In this document: positions 6,157-6,221 of the stretch, piece after piece
Position numbering within the stretch: the first letter of the stretch is position 1
Layout of the letters: each line of letters begins with the position of its first letter
NCBI GenBank assembly: GCA_910586675.1
Contig: CAJUJO010000040.1
Location: 1 to 6,221, forward strand
DNA: 6,221 bases
Direction of reading: 5' to 3'
Source of the DNA: an uncultured Christensenellaceae bacterium
Lineage (GTDB): Bacteria > Bacillota > Clostridia > Christensenellales > Borkfalkiaceae
Notes under the pieces: generated by a model
Seen by the model: only the letters and a program-made list of their open reading frames with translations
What the model was told of the DNA's origin: nothing
The model's database searches: none
Position numbers and translations under genes: made by a program

Positions 6157-6217
6157 CGCGTCGCGTAATAATAATCCACCCGCGTAGCGGGTGGTATTTC
6201 ATTTTCGGGCATAGCCC
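6151..6217. repeat. Cluster of palindromes, REP- or mobile-element-like
   Basis: Several nested inverted repeats lie in about 67 bp: CCACCCGC/GCGGGTGG (6176-6183 with 6187-6194, 3-nt loop), an outer pair ATACCAC/GTGGTAT (6151-6157 with 6191-6197), ACGCG-T-CGCGT (6156-6166), and GGGC-ATA-GCCC (6207-6217). None is followed by a clear T run, so they do not look like terminators. The pattern resembles REP units or the subterminal hairpins of IS200/IS605-type elements, but no transposase is visible and the window ends at 6221. The element call is inference; the palindromes are plain in the sequence. Confidence 0.5.
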
Positions 6218-6221
6218 TGAT

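Overview
The window is a compact, gene-dense stretch of a bacterial chromosome. Promoters of the sigma-70/sigmaA type, strong GGAGG/AGAGGA ribosome binding sites, ATGA gene overlaps and several intrinsic terminators point to a Firmicute. The GC-leaning codon use, a SIMPL-domain protein without a signal peptide, a small GH13 amylase and an M18 aminopeptidase suggest a gut-type Clostridia lineage. The taxonomic placement is inference from gene content only.

Left edge (1-570): a small cysteine-rich DUF3795 protein on the minus strand, more AT-rich than everything to its right. It has its own promoter and its own terminator. Next (571-3874), a minus-strand operon reads right to left from a near-consensus promoter at 3845-3874: a cytoplasmic SIMPL-domain protein, a six-helix membrane protein with a central soluble domain, and an intracellular GH13 alpha-amylase-type hydrolase. 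It ends at a hairpin terminator at 536-566. The gene junctions are tight (ATGA overlap, then a stop codon fused to the next ribosome binding site), so the three are probably co-transcribed.

Divergently (3881-5227), a plus-strand M18 metallo-aminopeptidase has its own promoter and a strong bidirectional terminator. On its right (5126-6141), convergent on the minus strand, lies a second membrane protein gene broken by a single-base frameshift near 5519-5520. Its reconstructed product has the same layout as the operon's membrane protein (two helices, soluble domain, four helices) and shares sequence motifs with it, so the two are paralogues. This relationship places the frameshift to within one codon. 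The gene starts at an apparently leaderless ATG behind an extended -10 box, beside a cluster of palindromes (6151-6217) that looks like a REP- or mobile-element-type repeat cut by the window edge.

The amylase (maltodextrin breakdown) and aminopeptidase (peptide trimming) are ordinary cytoplasmic catabolic enzymes. The least explained part is the pair of PH-like-domain membrane proteins and the link of one of them to a SIMPL protein. No tRNA, rRNA, CRISPR array or transposase gene was seen.
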